In this document: positions 45,634 to 55,318 of the stretch, piece after piece
Numbering within the stretch: position 1 is the first letter of the stretch
Layout of the letters: the number at the start of each line of letters is the position of its first letter
Source: Pseudomonadota bacterium
GTDB lineage: Bacteria > Pseudomonadota > Gammaproteobacteria > Burkholderiales > Burkholderiaceae_B
Assembly (NCBI GenBank): GCA_023389155.1
Contig: JAEWEV010000019.1
Coordinates: 80,766 to 144,765 of the forward strand
Direction of reading: 5' to 3'
Length of the DNA stretch: 64,000 nt
Made by a program: the position numbers and the translations under genes
Notes under the pieces: generated by a model
Database searches by the model: none
What the model was told of the DNA's origin: nothing
Seen by the model: the letters and a program-made list of their open reading frames with translations, nothing else

Positions 45634-45708
45634 TGGTGCCTCCGACAGGAATCGAACCTGTATCAAGAGCTTCGGAAACTCTTATTCTATCCATTGAACT
45701 ACGGAGAC
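45634..45708 (-). tRNA. tRNA-Arg (anticodon CCG)
   Basis: A complete cloverleaf on the minus strand, 75 bases including an encoded CCA. The acceptor GTCTCCG pairs with CGGAGGC (one G-U type pair), the D-stem is GTTC/GAAT, the anticodon stem AGAGT encloses the loop TTCCGAA with CCG, and the T-arm ACAGG/CCTGT holds TTCGATT. It serves CGG codons. Its 3' end faces the antitoxin/IS remnant region, a typical place for integrated elements. Confidence 0.95.
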
Positions 45709-45972
45709 ATTTAGCTGAGTCGGCTATTTTACCCTATTGTGCAGATTCCTGTAAGGGCAGACCGGTATACTTGCACAGTTATTTCTGCTTAAAAAAAGAC
45801 ACTTTCACCTGTTAGAGGGCGTAATCACGTACAAAACAGGGTGACAATCGTTATAATCCAACATTACTGATTATTTCACTTTCGGGGGGAAAGGGCATGG
45901 TCCGGCGGTACGCGAGTCAATTGGCTTCTTTTTTCCATTATTTAACATTGCAATGACCTGTAGGATGTATCT

Positions 45973-46890
45973 ATGAGCGATCAAACAGAACACCACGAAG
46001 AACACGAAGAACATTCAAGCCCGATCAAAACGCCAAAACAGCTGATTGTTGTCGTCGTCCTCGCGTTCATACTCCCCGTACTTATTATTATCCTGCTGGT
46101 CAATGTTGTCAGCTCAGGCAGCACATCCGGCGCTGGCAGTGATTCCCTGACTGAAGAATCTATTGCTTCCCGCATTGCACCTGTCGCCAAATACAACACG
46201 GCGCCAGTGATCGTCGCTGCTGCCGACGCAGGACCCAAGAAACTGAAAACAGGCGAAGAAGTCTATAAAAGCCTCTGTATGGGCTGTCATGACACCGGCG
46301 TGTCCGGTGCTCCCAAATTCGGTGATGAGGGTGCGTGGGCACCTCGCCTGAAAGCAGGTCAGGAAGAAGTGGTCAAGATCGCTATTCACGGCTTGAACGC
46401 CATGCCTCCCAAGGGCGGCGATCCCAGCCTGAGTGACCTGGAAGTTGAGCGTGCCGTTGTCTATCTTGCCAATCATTCTGGTGGGTCCTTTAAAGAACCT
46501 GCCGCACCTGAAGGTGATGGCGCTGCCGCTGACGAGGCTGCTCCTGCCGAAGGCGCTGCTCCTGCTGAAGGTGCCGCTCCTGCCGCAGCCGCAGCGGGCG
46601 CTGCAGCCGGTGCGGACGCCGCTACACCAGCAGCGGCTGATGACAGCAAACTTGCCGAAGGTGAAGCCCTTTACAAACAAATCTGTTTCGCCTGTCATGA
46701 CGCCGGCGTTGCCGGCGCACCGAAATTCGGTGATAAGGCAGCCTGGGATGCACGCATCGCGACTGGCATGGATAAACTGTACGATGCCGCCCTGCACGGC
46801 CTGAACGCAATGCCACCCAAAGGGGGCTCATCTGCCTCTGACGACGTGGTGAAGGCTGCAGTTGATTACATGGTCAAAGCTGTGAAATAA
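45973..46890 (+). CDS. Di-haem c-type cytochrome (cytochrome c5-like), membrane anchored
   Basis: A 305-residue electron carrier. The His- and Glu-rich N-terminus (TEHHEEHEEHSS) precedes one membrane helix at about 23-46, so most of the protein faces the periplasm. Two haem-binding motifs are CMGCH at 102-106 and CFACH at 238-242, each with a later axial methionine in LNAMPPKGG. The two domains are near duplicates joined by an Ala/Pro/Glu linker at about 175-222. It is transcribed alone and ends at a strong terminator. It probably shuttles electrons to a terminal oxidase; the partner is unknown. Confidence 0.92.
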   Translation: MSDQTEHHEEHEEHSSPIKTPKQLIVVVVLAFILPVLIIILLVNVVSSGSTSGAGSDSLTEESIASRIAPVAKYNTAPVIVAAADAGPKKLKTGEEVYKSLCMGCHDTGVSGAPKFGDEGAWAPRLKAGQEEVVKIAIHGLNAMPPKGGDPSLSDLEVERAVVYLANHSGGSFKEPAAPEGDGAAADEAAPAEGAAPAEGAAPAAAAAGAAAGADAATPAAADDSKLAEGEALYKQICFACHDAGVAGAPKFGDKAAWDARIATGMDKLYDAALHGLNAMPPKGGSSASDDVVKAAVDYMVKAVK

Positions 46891-46915
46891 ATACGGATCG
46901 CTTCCGTTCGCAATG

Positions 46916-46952
46916 AAAAAGCCCACTGTTTGCACAGTGGGCTTTTTCTTTT
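46916..46952. terminator. Bidirectional intrinsic terminator
   Basis: GCCCACTGT at 46921-46929 pairs with ACAGTGGGC at 46934-46942 over a four-base loop, with A5 before and a T-rich tail after. It lies between the cytochrome gene and the convergent CoA-transferase and can serve both. Confidence 0.93.
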
Positions 46953-47026
46953 TTACACCAAAGATGTCTGGATTACCGATGACGTCTTTGTGATTTCAGT
47001 CGCTTCAATTGCGCCTGAACTTCGTT

Positions 47027-48250
47027 TTACTTTCCAAGCAGCTGTCCGATCTGCTCGTCGTTCCAGCCCAGTTCATCCCGAAGAATTTCCTCAGAATGCT
47101 GCCCCAGCATCGGAGGCGCGTTACGATACTGGATCGGAGTTTCGGAGAAGCGAATGGGGCTGGCGGTCATGGGTGTCGATCCCGCGGTCGGGTGCGGCAG
47201 ATCAAGCCTAAGCTGGCGGGCAACAACCTGCGGATCAGCGTAGACCTGGTCGATGGTGTTAATCGGCCCCGCGGGAATATTATTGGCCTCAAGATCGGCA
47301 AGCCACTCGTCGCGCTTGCGTGTCTTCATGACAGTCGCAAGTAGCGGGATCAGCGTATCACGGTTGACCACCCGGCCGGTGTTTTTGCGGTACCGATCGT
47401 CTTGTGCCAGTTCCGGCATATTGATCAGTCCGCAGAATGCGGCAAATTGTGAATCATTTCCCACCGCGAGAATAAGATGGCCATCTTCGACTTCAAAAAC
47501 CTGATACGGCACCAGGTTCTGATGCGCATTACCTGCACGTTTGGGCGCCTGGCCAGAGGTCATGTAATTAAGATTCTGATTGGCCAGCATTGCCACCTGA
47601 CAATCGAGAAGCGCCATATCGATATATTGCCCCTGCCCGCTGGTATGACGTTCATTGAGCGCAGCCAGGATGGCGACAGTCGCATACATACCTGTCATGA
47701 GGTCCGCAACAGCCACACCGGCTTTCTGAGGCCCGCCGCCAGGCAGATCATCATGCTCACCAGTGATGCTCATGAGGCCGCCCATACCCTGAATAATATA
47801 GTCGTAGCCCGGACGCGTAGCGTAGGGACCTGTCTGTCCAAATCCGGTAATTGAGCAGTAAATGAGTTTCGGATTGATTTGACGCAGGCTTTCGTAATCC
47901 AGTCCGTATTTTTTCAGACCACCAACCTTGTAATTTTCCACGACGATATCTGCTTTTTTCGCCAGCGCAAGTATGACCTCACGACCCGCTTCGTTGGTGA
48001 AATCCAGAGCCAGAGAGCGCTTGTTGCGATTCGCAGAAAGATAGTAGGCGGCTTCAGTCGTATCGGCACCTGCCTGATCCTTCAGATAGGGAGGTCCCCA
48101 GCCCCGCGTATCGTCGCCGCTACCAGGGCGTTCTACCTTGATGACGTCCGCGCCCAGATCAGCCAGGTTCTGGGTACACCAAGGACCTGCCAGTACGCGT
48201 GTCAGGTCAAGTACCCTGATGTTCGCCAGGGGCGCCTTGCGCTGTGTCAT
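47027..48250 (-). CDS. CaiB/BaiF-type CoA-transferase
   Basis: Third class III CoA-transferase, 407 residues from the ATG at 48250 (MTQRKAPLANIRVLDLTRV). Blocks are GPWCTQNLADLGADVIKVERPGSGD, shortened here, NRNKRSLALDF, and the likely catalytic D183 in AVADLMTG. The frame is open to 48289 but the extension is not conserved. It stands alone between the cytochrome and rep. It is closer to the succinyl-CoA-dependent transferase type than the gene at 4736. Acid substrate unknown. Confidence 0.9.
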   Translation of the reverse strand: MTQRKAPLANIRVLDLTRVLAGPWCTQNLADLGADVIKVERPGSGDDTRGWGPPYLKDQAGADTTEAAYYLSANRNKRSLALDFTNEAGREVILALAKKADIVVENYKVGGLKKYGLDYESLRQINPKLIYCSITGFGQTGPYATRPGYDYIIQGMGGLMSITGEHDDLPGGGPQKAGVAVADLMTGMYATVAILAALNERHTSGQGQYIDMALLDCQVAMLANQNLNYMTSGQAPKRAGNAHQNLVPYQVFEVEDGHLILAVGNDSQFAAFCGLINMPELAQDDRYRKNTGRVVNRDTLIPLLATVMKTRKRDEWLADLEANNIPAGPINTIDQVYADPQVVARQLRLDLPHPTAGSTPMTASPIRFSETPIQYRNAPPMLGQHSEEILRDELGWNDEQIGQLLGK

Positions 48251-48438
48251 ATTACTGCTTCTCCATATTAAATTTATGTCCGACCGCATCTTCTATTGTC
48301 AGAAGAATGTCAAATGTGATGCGTTCAGGCCCCGGCCTGAATCGCTCTTGTCTTTCTGCGTGCATCCCGGCAGATGCCATCCCGCCACTGCGCCTTGAGA
48401 AGCGCTGGCTGATATGCGTCAAGATGTGGGCTTACATT

Positions 48439-50502
48439 CTACCCTTTTTTCTGCAGCATCTCTTTGAGCTTGACCAGCCGCTCCTTGGGAGTCATGCCGC
48501 TGAATGGATCGACGACCGTTTTCAGACCGCTTTCCAGGCCCATTTCACTGATGAAGCGGGAAGGTTCACGAATAAGATCTTCCCGCGCCTTGCGCCGTTT
48601 CTTGCACCAGGTCAATGTCAAATGAAATTGCGCACGCGTGATACCGACATACATGAGACGACGTTCTTCCTGAATGCGCACATCCAGCGCTTCGGCATCC
48701 TTGTTCGCGTCGCCATATTCGTCATCTTTTCCGAAATGCGGCAACAAGCCCTCTTCAACACCAACCATATGGACATAGGGATATTCCAGCCCCTTGGAGG
48801 CGTGAATGGTAGTCAGTCGGACGGCATCGGGATCTTCATCGTCGTCGCTGCGTTCCAGCATGGTAATGAGCGCAATATGCTGGACCAGCTGCGCGAGTGT
48901 GAGGCCGTCTTCCTGGGCCTTGCGCTTGAGCCAGTTGATCAATTCCAGTACATTCTGCCAGCGCGTCTGTGCAGCGCGTTCTTCCTGGGTATCGTACAGG
49001 TAACGCTCGTAGTCAATATATTTCATCAACTCGTCCAGCAGCTCACTTGCTCCTTCGGCAGGCGTTGCCGGACCGCCATCGGTTCTGCCCCGCCCCGCGC
49101 GCCACTGAATATTACGAATGAAATCGACAAAAACCCTTAGCGGTTCGAGTTGGCGAGCGGCAATTCGCGTGGCAGCCAGTTCGTCGTGAACCGCATCGAA
49201 AAGGGAACATTTGAGTTCGGTCGCAGTGTCACCCAGCGCAGTCAGGCTTGCCTGGCCTACGCCACGCTTGGGTGTGGTAACGGCACGAATAAAGGCCGGG
49301 TCATCTTCCTCATTGGCGATGATACGAAGGTAGGCAATAATGTCGCGAATTTCTGCCTTATCGAAAAAACTTTGCCCGCCCGCGATGACATAGGGAATGC
49401 GTAGTTCCCTAAAGGTCTGCTCAAACAGCCTGCCCTGGTGATTGCCTCGGTACAGCACCGCATAGTCTTTCCACTGTGCATTTCGTTCAAAACGCGCAGC
49501 GGATATGCGCATGCCCACCGATTCGGCTTCAGCTTCTTCGTTGTCCATCACGACAACCTGTATGGGCTCGCCCTTGCCAAGTGTAGACCAAAGTTTTTTG
49601 CCGAACAGGTTCGGATTGCGACTAATGACCTGATTGGCGGCATCCAGCACAGTGGCAACGGACCGATAGTTCTGCTCCAGCTTGATGATGCGCAGAGCGG
49701 GATAATCCTGGGGCAGTTTCGCCAAGTTCTCTATGGTTGCACCACGCCAGGCATAAATGGCCTGATCGTCATCCCCCACGGCGGTGAACATGTCACGCAG
49801 ACCGGTGAGCGAGCGTACCCATTGGTACTGACAAACATTAGTATCCTGATATTCGTCAATCAGCATATACCTGCAACGGCGCTGCCAACGCTCACGCACC
49901 TCGGCGTTGGTGCTCATGAGGTTCGCGGGCATGACGATCAGATCATCAAAATCTACGGACTGGTAGGCCCGCAACGTGGCGTCGTAGCTGCGATAGACTC
50001 GCGCCGCATCCATTTCGTCGGGCGTCTGGGCAATTTTCTCGGACTCGTCCGGTGTGATGAGCGCGTTTTTCCATAGTGAAATCTGCTGCTGGACACTACG
50101 CAGCCTGCCTTTATCTGTCGTGGCCAACAGTTCCTGGATGACGCCAAGAGAATCGGTCGAATCCAGGATGGAAAAAGTCGGTTTGAGCCCCGCGAGGGCG
50201 GCCTCTTCGCGCAGAAACCGGACGCCCAGCGCGTGAAAGGTACTAATCGTTAAGCCTTTGAGACGCTTTTTTTCCACACTCTGCTGGATGCGCTCAGCCA
50301 TTTCCCGCGCGGCCTTATTCGTAAAGGTCAGCGCGATAATACCGCGTGCATCGTAGCCACATTCGTTGATGAGATAGGCGATCTTCTGGGTGATGACCCG
50401 CGTCTTGCCACTGCCGGCGCCAGCGAGCACCAGGCACGGTCCGTTCAGGTATAGCACCGCTTCGCGTTGCGCGGGATTCATCGATAGCAGTGCATCGCTC
50501 AT
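48439..50502 (-). CDS. rep: ATP-dependent DNA helicase Rep
   Basis: A 687-residue superfamily 1A helicase that unwinds DNA 3' to 5' and helps forks pass protein blocks. Motif I is LAGAGSGKTRVI, motif Ia TFTNKAAREM, motif II LIDEYQDTN, motif III VGDDDQAIYAWRGA, motif IV EQNYRS, motif V TIHASKGLEYPYV and motif VI EERRLMYVGITRA. Length and N-terminus (NPAQREAVLYLNGPCLVLAG) fit Rep better than UvrD. It follows priA by three bases, so two restart-related helicases are cotranscribed. Confidence 0.93.
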   Translation of the reverse strand: MSDALLSMNPAQREAVLYLNGPCLVLAGAGSGKTRVITQKIAYLINECGYDARGIIALTFTNKAAREMAERIQQSVEKKRLKGLTISTFHALGVRFLREEAALAGLKPTFSILDSTDSLGVIQELLATTDKGRLRSVQQQISLWKNALITPDESEKIAQTPDEMDAARVYRSYDATLRAYQSVDFDDLIVMPANLMSTNAEVRERWQRRCRYMLIDEYQDTNVCQYQWVRSLTGLRDMFTAVGDDDQAIYAWRGATIENLAKLPQDYPALRIIKLEQNYRSVATVLDAANQVISRNPNLFGKKLWSTLGKGEPIQVVVMDNEEAEAESVGMRISAARFERNAQWKDYAVLYRGNHQGRLFEQTFRELRIPYVIAGGQSFFDKAEIRDIIAYLRIIANEEDDPAFIRAVTTPKRGVGQASLTALGDTATELKCSLFDAVHDELAATRIAARQLEPLRVFVDFIRNIQWRAGRGRTDGGPATPAEGASELLDELMKYIDYERYLYDTQEERAAQTRWQNVLELINWLKRKAQEDGLTLAQLVQHIALITMLERSDDDEDPDAVRLTTIHASKGLEYPYVHMVGVEEGLLPHFGKDDEYGDANKDAEALDVRIQEERRLMYVGITRAQFHLTLTWCKKRRKAREDLIREPSRFISEMGLESGLKTVVDPFSGMTPKERLVKLKEMLQKKG

Positions 50503-50505
50503 GTT

Positions 50506-52557
50506 TCAGATTTCCAGGGGGTCGACTTCAATGAAATAACGCATGCGCTGCTTTTGCCCAATGGTTTGCACCTGGGGCAGCCACTGCTGCAGAAAGTGCT
50601 GCAGGACTGGTCGTGAGGCGGACTCAACCAGCAGCTGCGCGCGCTCGACATGAGCTACCCGCAGAATTCGCAAGGGAACGGGATCGTACAGGGTAATGGC
50701 CGGCGCGTCTGCATCGGCGAACATGATGCTACCGGCAATTTCACGGATTTCCTGAAGAAATGCCAATGCCAGCTGTACGCTTTTGGCTTCGGCGGTAATC
50801 AATGTCTGGAAGGTAAAGGGCGGCAAACCGGTATCGCGGCGTTCCTGCAGCAGATCGTCGGCAAACGCCGGGAAATCGTTTTTCAGCAGTGTCTGATAAA
50901 CCGTGTGATCAGGATAACCAGTCTGGATCAGAACCTCGCCTCCTTCAGCATGGCGGCCTGCCCGCCCTGCGACCTGCAGCAACTGCGCGAAAAGACGCTC
51001 GGGAGCACGAAAGTCGGCGGAAAAAAGCATGGAGTCTGCATTCAGTACCGCGACAAGGCCCAGACGTCGGAAGTCGTGACCCTTGGCCACCATCTGGGTT
51101 CCGACCAAAATATCGATGTTTCCCGTATGCACTTCATCGAACAATCGCAAGGCGCTACCTTTCAGGCGAGTGCTGTCAGCATCGATCCGCTGTATGCGTG
51201 CTGCGGGAAAGGTTTCCTGCAGGAACTCTTCAACCCGCTGGGTGCCTCGACCCAGTGGCTGCAAGTCCTGGTTGCCACAATCGGGGCAGATGGAAGGGAC
51301 GCGACTCTGGAATCCGCAATGATGGCAATGCAACTGGTAGCCACCGCCGGGCTTGCGATGCAGAACGGTGTGAACCGAACAGCGCGGACACTGGCTCACC
51401 CACCCGCAAGCCGCGCAATGCATGACGGGAGCGTAGCCTCGACGATTGAGAAAAACCATGGACTGCTCGCCACGTTCAAGACGCGTACGAATGGCGTCCA
51501 GTACGCCCGGCTCGAAACCCTGCAGGAGTTTTGCCCTGCGGGTATCCACCAGACGCAAGTCAGGCAGGAAGCGGGTTCGGGCGCGCTGGCCCAGGCTGAG
51601 CCTGGTGTAGCGGCCAATTAGGGCGTGATGCCAGGTTTCCAGTGAGGGGGTTGCAGATCCCAGCACCAGAGGGACGTCCGCGTGATGTGCTCTCCATACC
51701 GCAAGATCGCGGGCCGAATAACGCAACCCCTCTTGCTGTTTGTAGGAGGCATCGTGCTCTTCATCGACGATCACAAGGCCCAGATTGTCCAGTGGCGCAA
51801 AAATTGCCATGCGGGTACCGAGCAGCACCCGCAACTTGCCGCGTTGTGCATCAGCCCAGGTTTTGAGACGTTCACCATCAGCAAGCCCGCTGTGGAAGAT
51901 GGCAATCTCGTCGGGTTCGACAATTCCGACAAAACGCGAGCGAACGGCGGTTTCCAGTTGAGGCGTCAGATTGATCTCTGGTACCAGCATTAATATTTGC
52001 TTTCCGCGCTGCAAAAAGGTAATACCCGCATGCAAGTACACTTCTGTTTTGCCACTCCCGGTGATGCCATGCAGCAGAAACGGTGTATAACCCTGCGCAG
52101 AACTGATGTGTTGCGCCGCGGCCTGCTGCTCGGGATTCAGTACAATTTCGCTGGCGGTAACTGATGGCGGTGCCGGCCTTTTCTTGCGATCGGCTCTGGC
52201 AACGGGGCCACCCGCCGAGCGCTTGCCCAGGTAAGCGGAAGGCTTTCTGAGGCCATTTGGCAGCACCGGAAGCACCACTTCACCCAGCGAGCGCTGGTAA
52301 TAACGAGATGCAAACTGCGCCAAGGCCAGCCAATCTGCGGAAAAAGGAGGAAGATCATCCAGCACCTGATCTACATCCCGAATCTGATCGGGATCAAGCG
52401 CAGGTTCGACCAGCAGATCAATGACCACACCGATCAGTTGCCGCGACCCAAACGGCACAATCACGCGCTGCCCTTTCTGCACGGGATATTCACATCGATA
52501 GTCGAATGCCTCCTGACGAGGAATATCCAACACGACACGAACCCAGCTGACTTGCAC
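50506..52557 (-). CDS. priA: Primosomal protein N' (replication restart helicase PriA)
   Basis: A protein of about 683 residues that loads the replisome at collapsed forks. N-terminal 3'-end-binding domain, then Walker A GITGSGKTEVYL, motif II VDEEHDASYKQQ, and the zinc-binding insertion with eight cysteines between CAACGWVSQCPRC and ICPDCG. GRAGRHAEGGEVLIQT is motif VI. The start is a GTG at 52557 with AGGA upstream, giving VQVSWVRVVLDIP; an in-frame TTG at 52638 is less likely. It is first in an operon with rep. Confidence 0.95.
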   Translation of the reverse strand: MQVSWVRVVLDIPRQEAFDYRCEYPVQKGQRVIVPFGSRQLIGVVIDLLVEPALDPDQIRDVDQVLDDLPPFSADWLALAQFASRYYQRSLGEVVLPVLPNGLRKPSAYLGKRSAGGPVARADRKKRPAPPSVTASEIVLNPEQQAAAQHISSAQGYTPFLLHGITGSGKTEVYLHAGITFLQRGKQILMLVPEINLTPQLETAVRSRFVGIVEPDEIAIFHSGLADGERLKTWADAQRGKLRVLLGTRMAIFAPLDNLGLVIVDEEHDASYKQQEGLRYSARDLAVWRAHHADVPLVLGSATPSLETWHHALIGRYTRLSLGQRARTRFLPDLRLVDTRRAKLLQGFEPGVLDAIRTRLERGEQSMVFLNRRGYAPVMHCAACGWVSQCPRCSVHTVLHRKPGGGYQLHCHHCGFQSRVPSICPDCGNQDLQPLGRGTQRVEEFLQETFPAARIQRIDADSTRLKGSALRLFDEVHTGNIDILVGTQMVAKGHDFRRLGLVAVLNADSMLFSADFRAPERLFAQLLQVAGRAGRHAEGGEVLIQTGYPDHTVYQTLLKNDFPAFADDLLQERRDTGLPPFTFQTLITAEAKSVQLALAFLQEIREIAGSIMFADADAPAITLYDPVPLRILRVAHVERAQLLVESASRPVLQHFLQQWLPQVQTIGQKQRMRYFIEVDPLEI

Positions 52558-52902
52558 GCTTATTTCCTGAAATGAGAAGAACGACGGTGTGAACCACCGC
52601 CTGTTGAGTATTTCCTTTAAGTTACATCTTAGCGTCAATACTTAAAGTAGTTTCATAGGTATCGGCGTTAAAGCGGCTCTGGGAAACTACTTATTGAAAT
52701 CAGTCGATCAGCCTGTGGATAACTTTGGGGAAAACTTCATTGCAAAAAAACTATTAATCTGTAATGAAGAATCAAAATTTTTTCATAAAGACAAATCACT
52801 AAATTTACTTATTTAATATCAATAACTTAAAACGACAGTTCGTTGCTCTGCAGCAAATACTAAAAATGCAACTTCCGCTTGACATCTGTGCACAACTCAG
52901 CA
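52558..52902. other. AT-rich gap between priA and hemE with a DnaA-box match
   Basis: A 345-base stretch without a gene. TGTGGATAA at 52714-52722 is a perfect DnaA-box consensus (TTATCCACA on the other strand). Only one copy is present, so it is not evidence of an origin; it may influence priA expression or be chance. Confidence 0.45.
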
Positions 52903-53976
52903 TCAGACGTGCTTGCTCTTGCTGTAATTATGCACTTCATCAACCAGAACAGCGACATTTTCGGGGGGTGTGAATTGGGAGATACCGTGACCTAAGTTGA
53001 ATATATGCCCCCCCGTGTTTACTTGACCGAAGTCATCGATGACACGACGGGCTTCCTGGCGGATTGCATCCGGAGTACCGAAAAGCGCCATAGGATCGAT
53101 ATTACCTTGCAACGCAACACGATCCTGAACGCGTGCTCGCGCCTGTTGCAGATTCACGGTCCAGTCCAGTCCGATAGCATCGCAGCCGCTGTTGATAATA
53201 TCTTCCAGCCAGAGTCCTCCGCCTTTGGTGAAGGAAATGACGGGCACGGGCACACCATTCTGGCTGCGCTCCAGCTGACTGATCACCTTGGTGATATAAG
53301 CCAGTGAAAACTCCTGGAACAGGCCATCCGCGAGCACACCACCCCAGCTATCGAAAATCATGACCGCCTGCGCACCAGCGCGGATCTGCTCATTCAGATA
53401 TTGTGCCGTTGCATTGGCCGTGACTTCAAGGATGCGATGCAGTAGAGCGGGTTGCGCATACATCATGGTTTTGATCAGGCGGTAATCGGAAGAACCCCGT
53501 CCTTCTACCATGTAGCAGGTGACGGTCCATGGGCTGCCGGCAAATCCGATAAGCGGAACACGACCGTCCAGTGACTGTCTGATCTGGCTCACGGCATCAA
53601 ATACGAAGCGCAGCTGGTTCATATCGGGCACACTGAGTTGCGCAACGTCTTCTTCTGTACGCAACGGCCGGGCAAATTGTGGGCCTTCGCCGGCAACGAA
53701 ACCCAGCCCCAGGCCCATGGCATCTGGAAGCATGAGGATATCGGAGAACAGAATGGCCGCATCGAGCGGAAACCGGTCCAGCGGCTGCAGCGTGACTTCT
53801 GTCGCAAAATCCGGATTTTTAGCCAGCCCAAGAAAAGAACCTGCCTTAGCGCGGGTCTGATTATATTCAGCCAGGTAGCGTCCGGCCTGGCGCATTAGCC
53901 AGACAGGCGTATAGGGAACAGGCTGGCGCTGTAATGCGCGCAGGAATACATCATTCTGCAGAACCGGAAAAGCCAT
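52903..53976 (-). CDS. hemE: Uroporphyrinogen decarboxylase
   Basis: A 357-residue cytoplasmic enzyme that decarboxylates the four acetate arms of uroporphyrinogen III to give coproporphyrinogen III in haem synthesis. The N-terminal signature PVWLMRQAGRYLAEY, the catalytic aspartate area SDILMLPDAMG and the IGFAGSPWTVTCYMVEG signature are present. Full length for the family. It stands alone upstream of priA on the same strand. Confidence 0.97.
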   Translation of the reverse strand: MAFPVLQNDVFLRALQRQPVPYTPVWLMRQAGRYLAEYNQTRAKAGSFLGLAKNPDFATEVTLQPLDRFPLDAAILFSDILMLPDAMGLGLGFVAGEGPQFARPLRTEEDVAQLSVPDMNQLRFVFDAVSQIRQSLDGRVPLIGFAGSPWTVTCYMVEGRGSSDYRLIKTMMYAQPALLHRILEVTANATAQYLNEQIRAGAQAVMIFDSWGGVLADGLFQEFSLAYITKVISQLERSQNGVPVPVISFTKGGGLWLEDIINSGCDAIGLDWTVNLQQARARVQDRVALQGNIDPMALFGTPDAIRQEARRVIDDFGQVNTGGHIFNLGHGISQFTPPENVAVLVDEVHNYSKSKHV

Positions 53977-54100
53977 CGGGCACCTTTAATATGTATGTCT
54001 ATGATTTTCTTACCGGACAGATTGTATCGTACCTGGTATGAGAATGGCCGAAGACTGCCGTTCTGTCATGACGCGGCAGCCTGCGGATAGGGAAATTAGC

Positions 54101-55087
54101 TTAGAAATCATATTCGCGAAAGGGATCTGCCGAAATTTGATGTTTGCGCATAAGCGCCCAGAACGCCCTTCTGTGTTTAAGCGAGTTTCGGGCAGCCAGT
54201 GCGATATTGCCCTTGCTGCGCACCAGTGCCTGTGTCAGATAGGCTCGCTCAAATTGCGCCACGATAATGGATTTGAGTTGTTGGAAACCATCGGCATACT
54301 GGGCGATATCCTGGCAGCAGATTGCCGGAACTTCAGGAAGCGCAGAACGGGATGTGGGTTGCGGCACGGCACCTGTAATGTGGCGCAGCGCTGAAACAGA
54401 AGGCAAAGGCCTTCCGGGACTGACCTGCATGCCTGAATCGGTCACACCAGAGGATGAAATGCTGGAAATGGAAGACACCTGAGTTCGGCGGGGCATTGGT
54501 CCCAGGGGGATGGGTGAACCGTCACAAGTGTTGTAGCCGCGTGCAAGCCTGGAACCGGCGGGCACGTTATATCCGCCAAATCGCGCCGGAACGGGCTCGT
54601 GCACTGAATATTGCGGAGTGCCAATACTGTCGCCCAGCAGTGACGGCGGACGAGCGTGCTGCCCGCGCAGTTGATGGAGCGCACGCAACAGTCGGACGCG
54701 GATTTCCTCTGGGTCGCAGGGCCACAGTGCAAAATCAACGACCCCCAGTTCAAGCAGGTCTATCAGGCCGATAGGTCTTAATGCCTGGCCCAGTACGAAT
54801 ATCGGCCGGTGCTGCTCGATTCGACTTTGTTGTAGCAGGATTCGCGTCCAGACAAGTGACTTTGGCGAAACTGGCAGGCAAATGGCATCGAAATGGCGCA
54901 AGGAATAGGTCATATCTTGTAGAAACGTCGCGGCCGGATACATGTCCTGCTCTGCCTTGGCGGGCGCGGGTTCTATCAAGCTAAATTGCAGTCGGCAGTT
55001 TGGAAGGCGGTCATGGCTGAGCAGGGAACTGACGAGCAGTTCGCAGCCGGGGACGCTAATGAGTGCGCAGTCCAATCGTTCTTTCAC
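54101..55087 (-). CDS. Transcriptional regulator with receiver-like domain and Fis-type HTH
   Basis: A protein of about 328 residues. The N-terminal half resembles a degenerate response-regulator receiver (ends near VDFALWPCDPEEIRVRLLRALHQ); the middle is low in complexity and serine/proline rich; the last 50 residues (FERAYLTQALVRSKGNIALAA) are a Fis-type HTH as in NtrC-like proteins, without an AAA+ domain. GTG at 55087 has AAGGA six bases upstream. It diverges from the small gene at 55319, with two GGGTT/AACCC palindromes between them. Target unknown; no kinase is adjacent. Confidence 0.75.
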   Translation of the reverse strand: MKERLDCALISVPGCELLVSSLLSHDRLPNCRLQFSLIEPAPAKAEQDMYPAATFLQDMTYSLRHFDAICLPVSPKSLVWTRILLQQSRIEQHRPIFVLGQALRPIGLIDLLELGVVDFALWPCDPEEIRVRLLRALHQLRGQHARPPSLLGDSIGTPQYSVHEPVPARFGGYNVPAGSRLARGYNTCDGSPIPLGPMPRRTQVSSISSISSSGVTDSGMQVSPGRPLPSVSALRHITGAVPQPTSRSALPEVPAICCQDIAQYADGFQQLKSIIVAQFERAYLTQALVRSKGNIALAARNSLKHRRAFWALMRKHQISADPFREYDF

Positions 55088-55235
55088 AGTAAGTCCTTCT
55101 CGATGTAACAGAACGTACAGAATAAATCTCGCCGATCGGCTGCGACAATTCGCAGTTATCACACTAGGGCAAACACCGTTAAGTACCTGTTATTGTGGAA
55201 AAAACAACGGAATTGCTGCACTGCGAGGCCAATTG

Positions 55236-55275
55236 GGGTTTAACCCTTGCTTATATTTAGGGTTAACCCTATAAT
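55236..55275 (+). promoter_or_regulatory. Promoter with tandem palindromic operators for the small gene at 55319
   Basis: TTGCTT at 55247-55252 and a perfect TATAAT at 55270-55275 are 17 bases apart, a good sigma-70 promoter. GGGTT-T-AACCC lies at 55236-55246, just upstream of the -35, and AGGGTTAACCCT at 55259-55270 overlaps the spacer and the first base of the -10. The same half-sites in both, about 23.5 bases between centres, suggest a dimeric regulator, perhaps the divergent Fis-type protein. Confidence 0.7.
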
Positions 55276-55318
55276 GGTTTATACCTACTTAACGCAGTCA
55301 TTTTAAGAGCCCAATACT

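Noticed and set aside
48244..49140. 298-residue rightward frame antisense to rep
   Set aside because: Shadow of the rep reading frame; composition does not resemble a folded protein.
50650..51621. 323-residue rightward frame antisense to priA
   Set aside because: Shadow frame opposite conserved helicase motifs.
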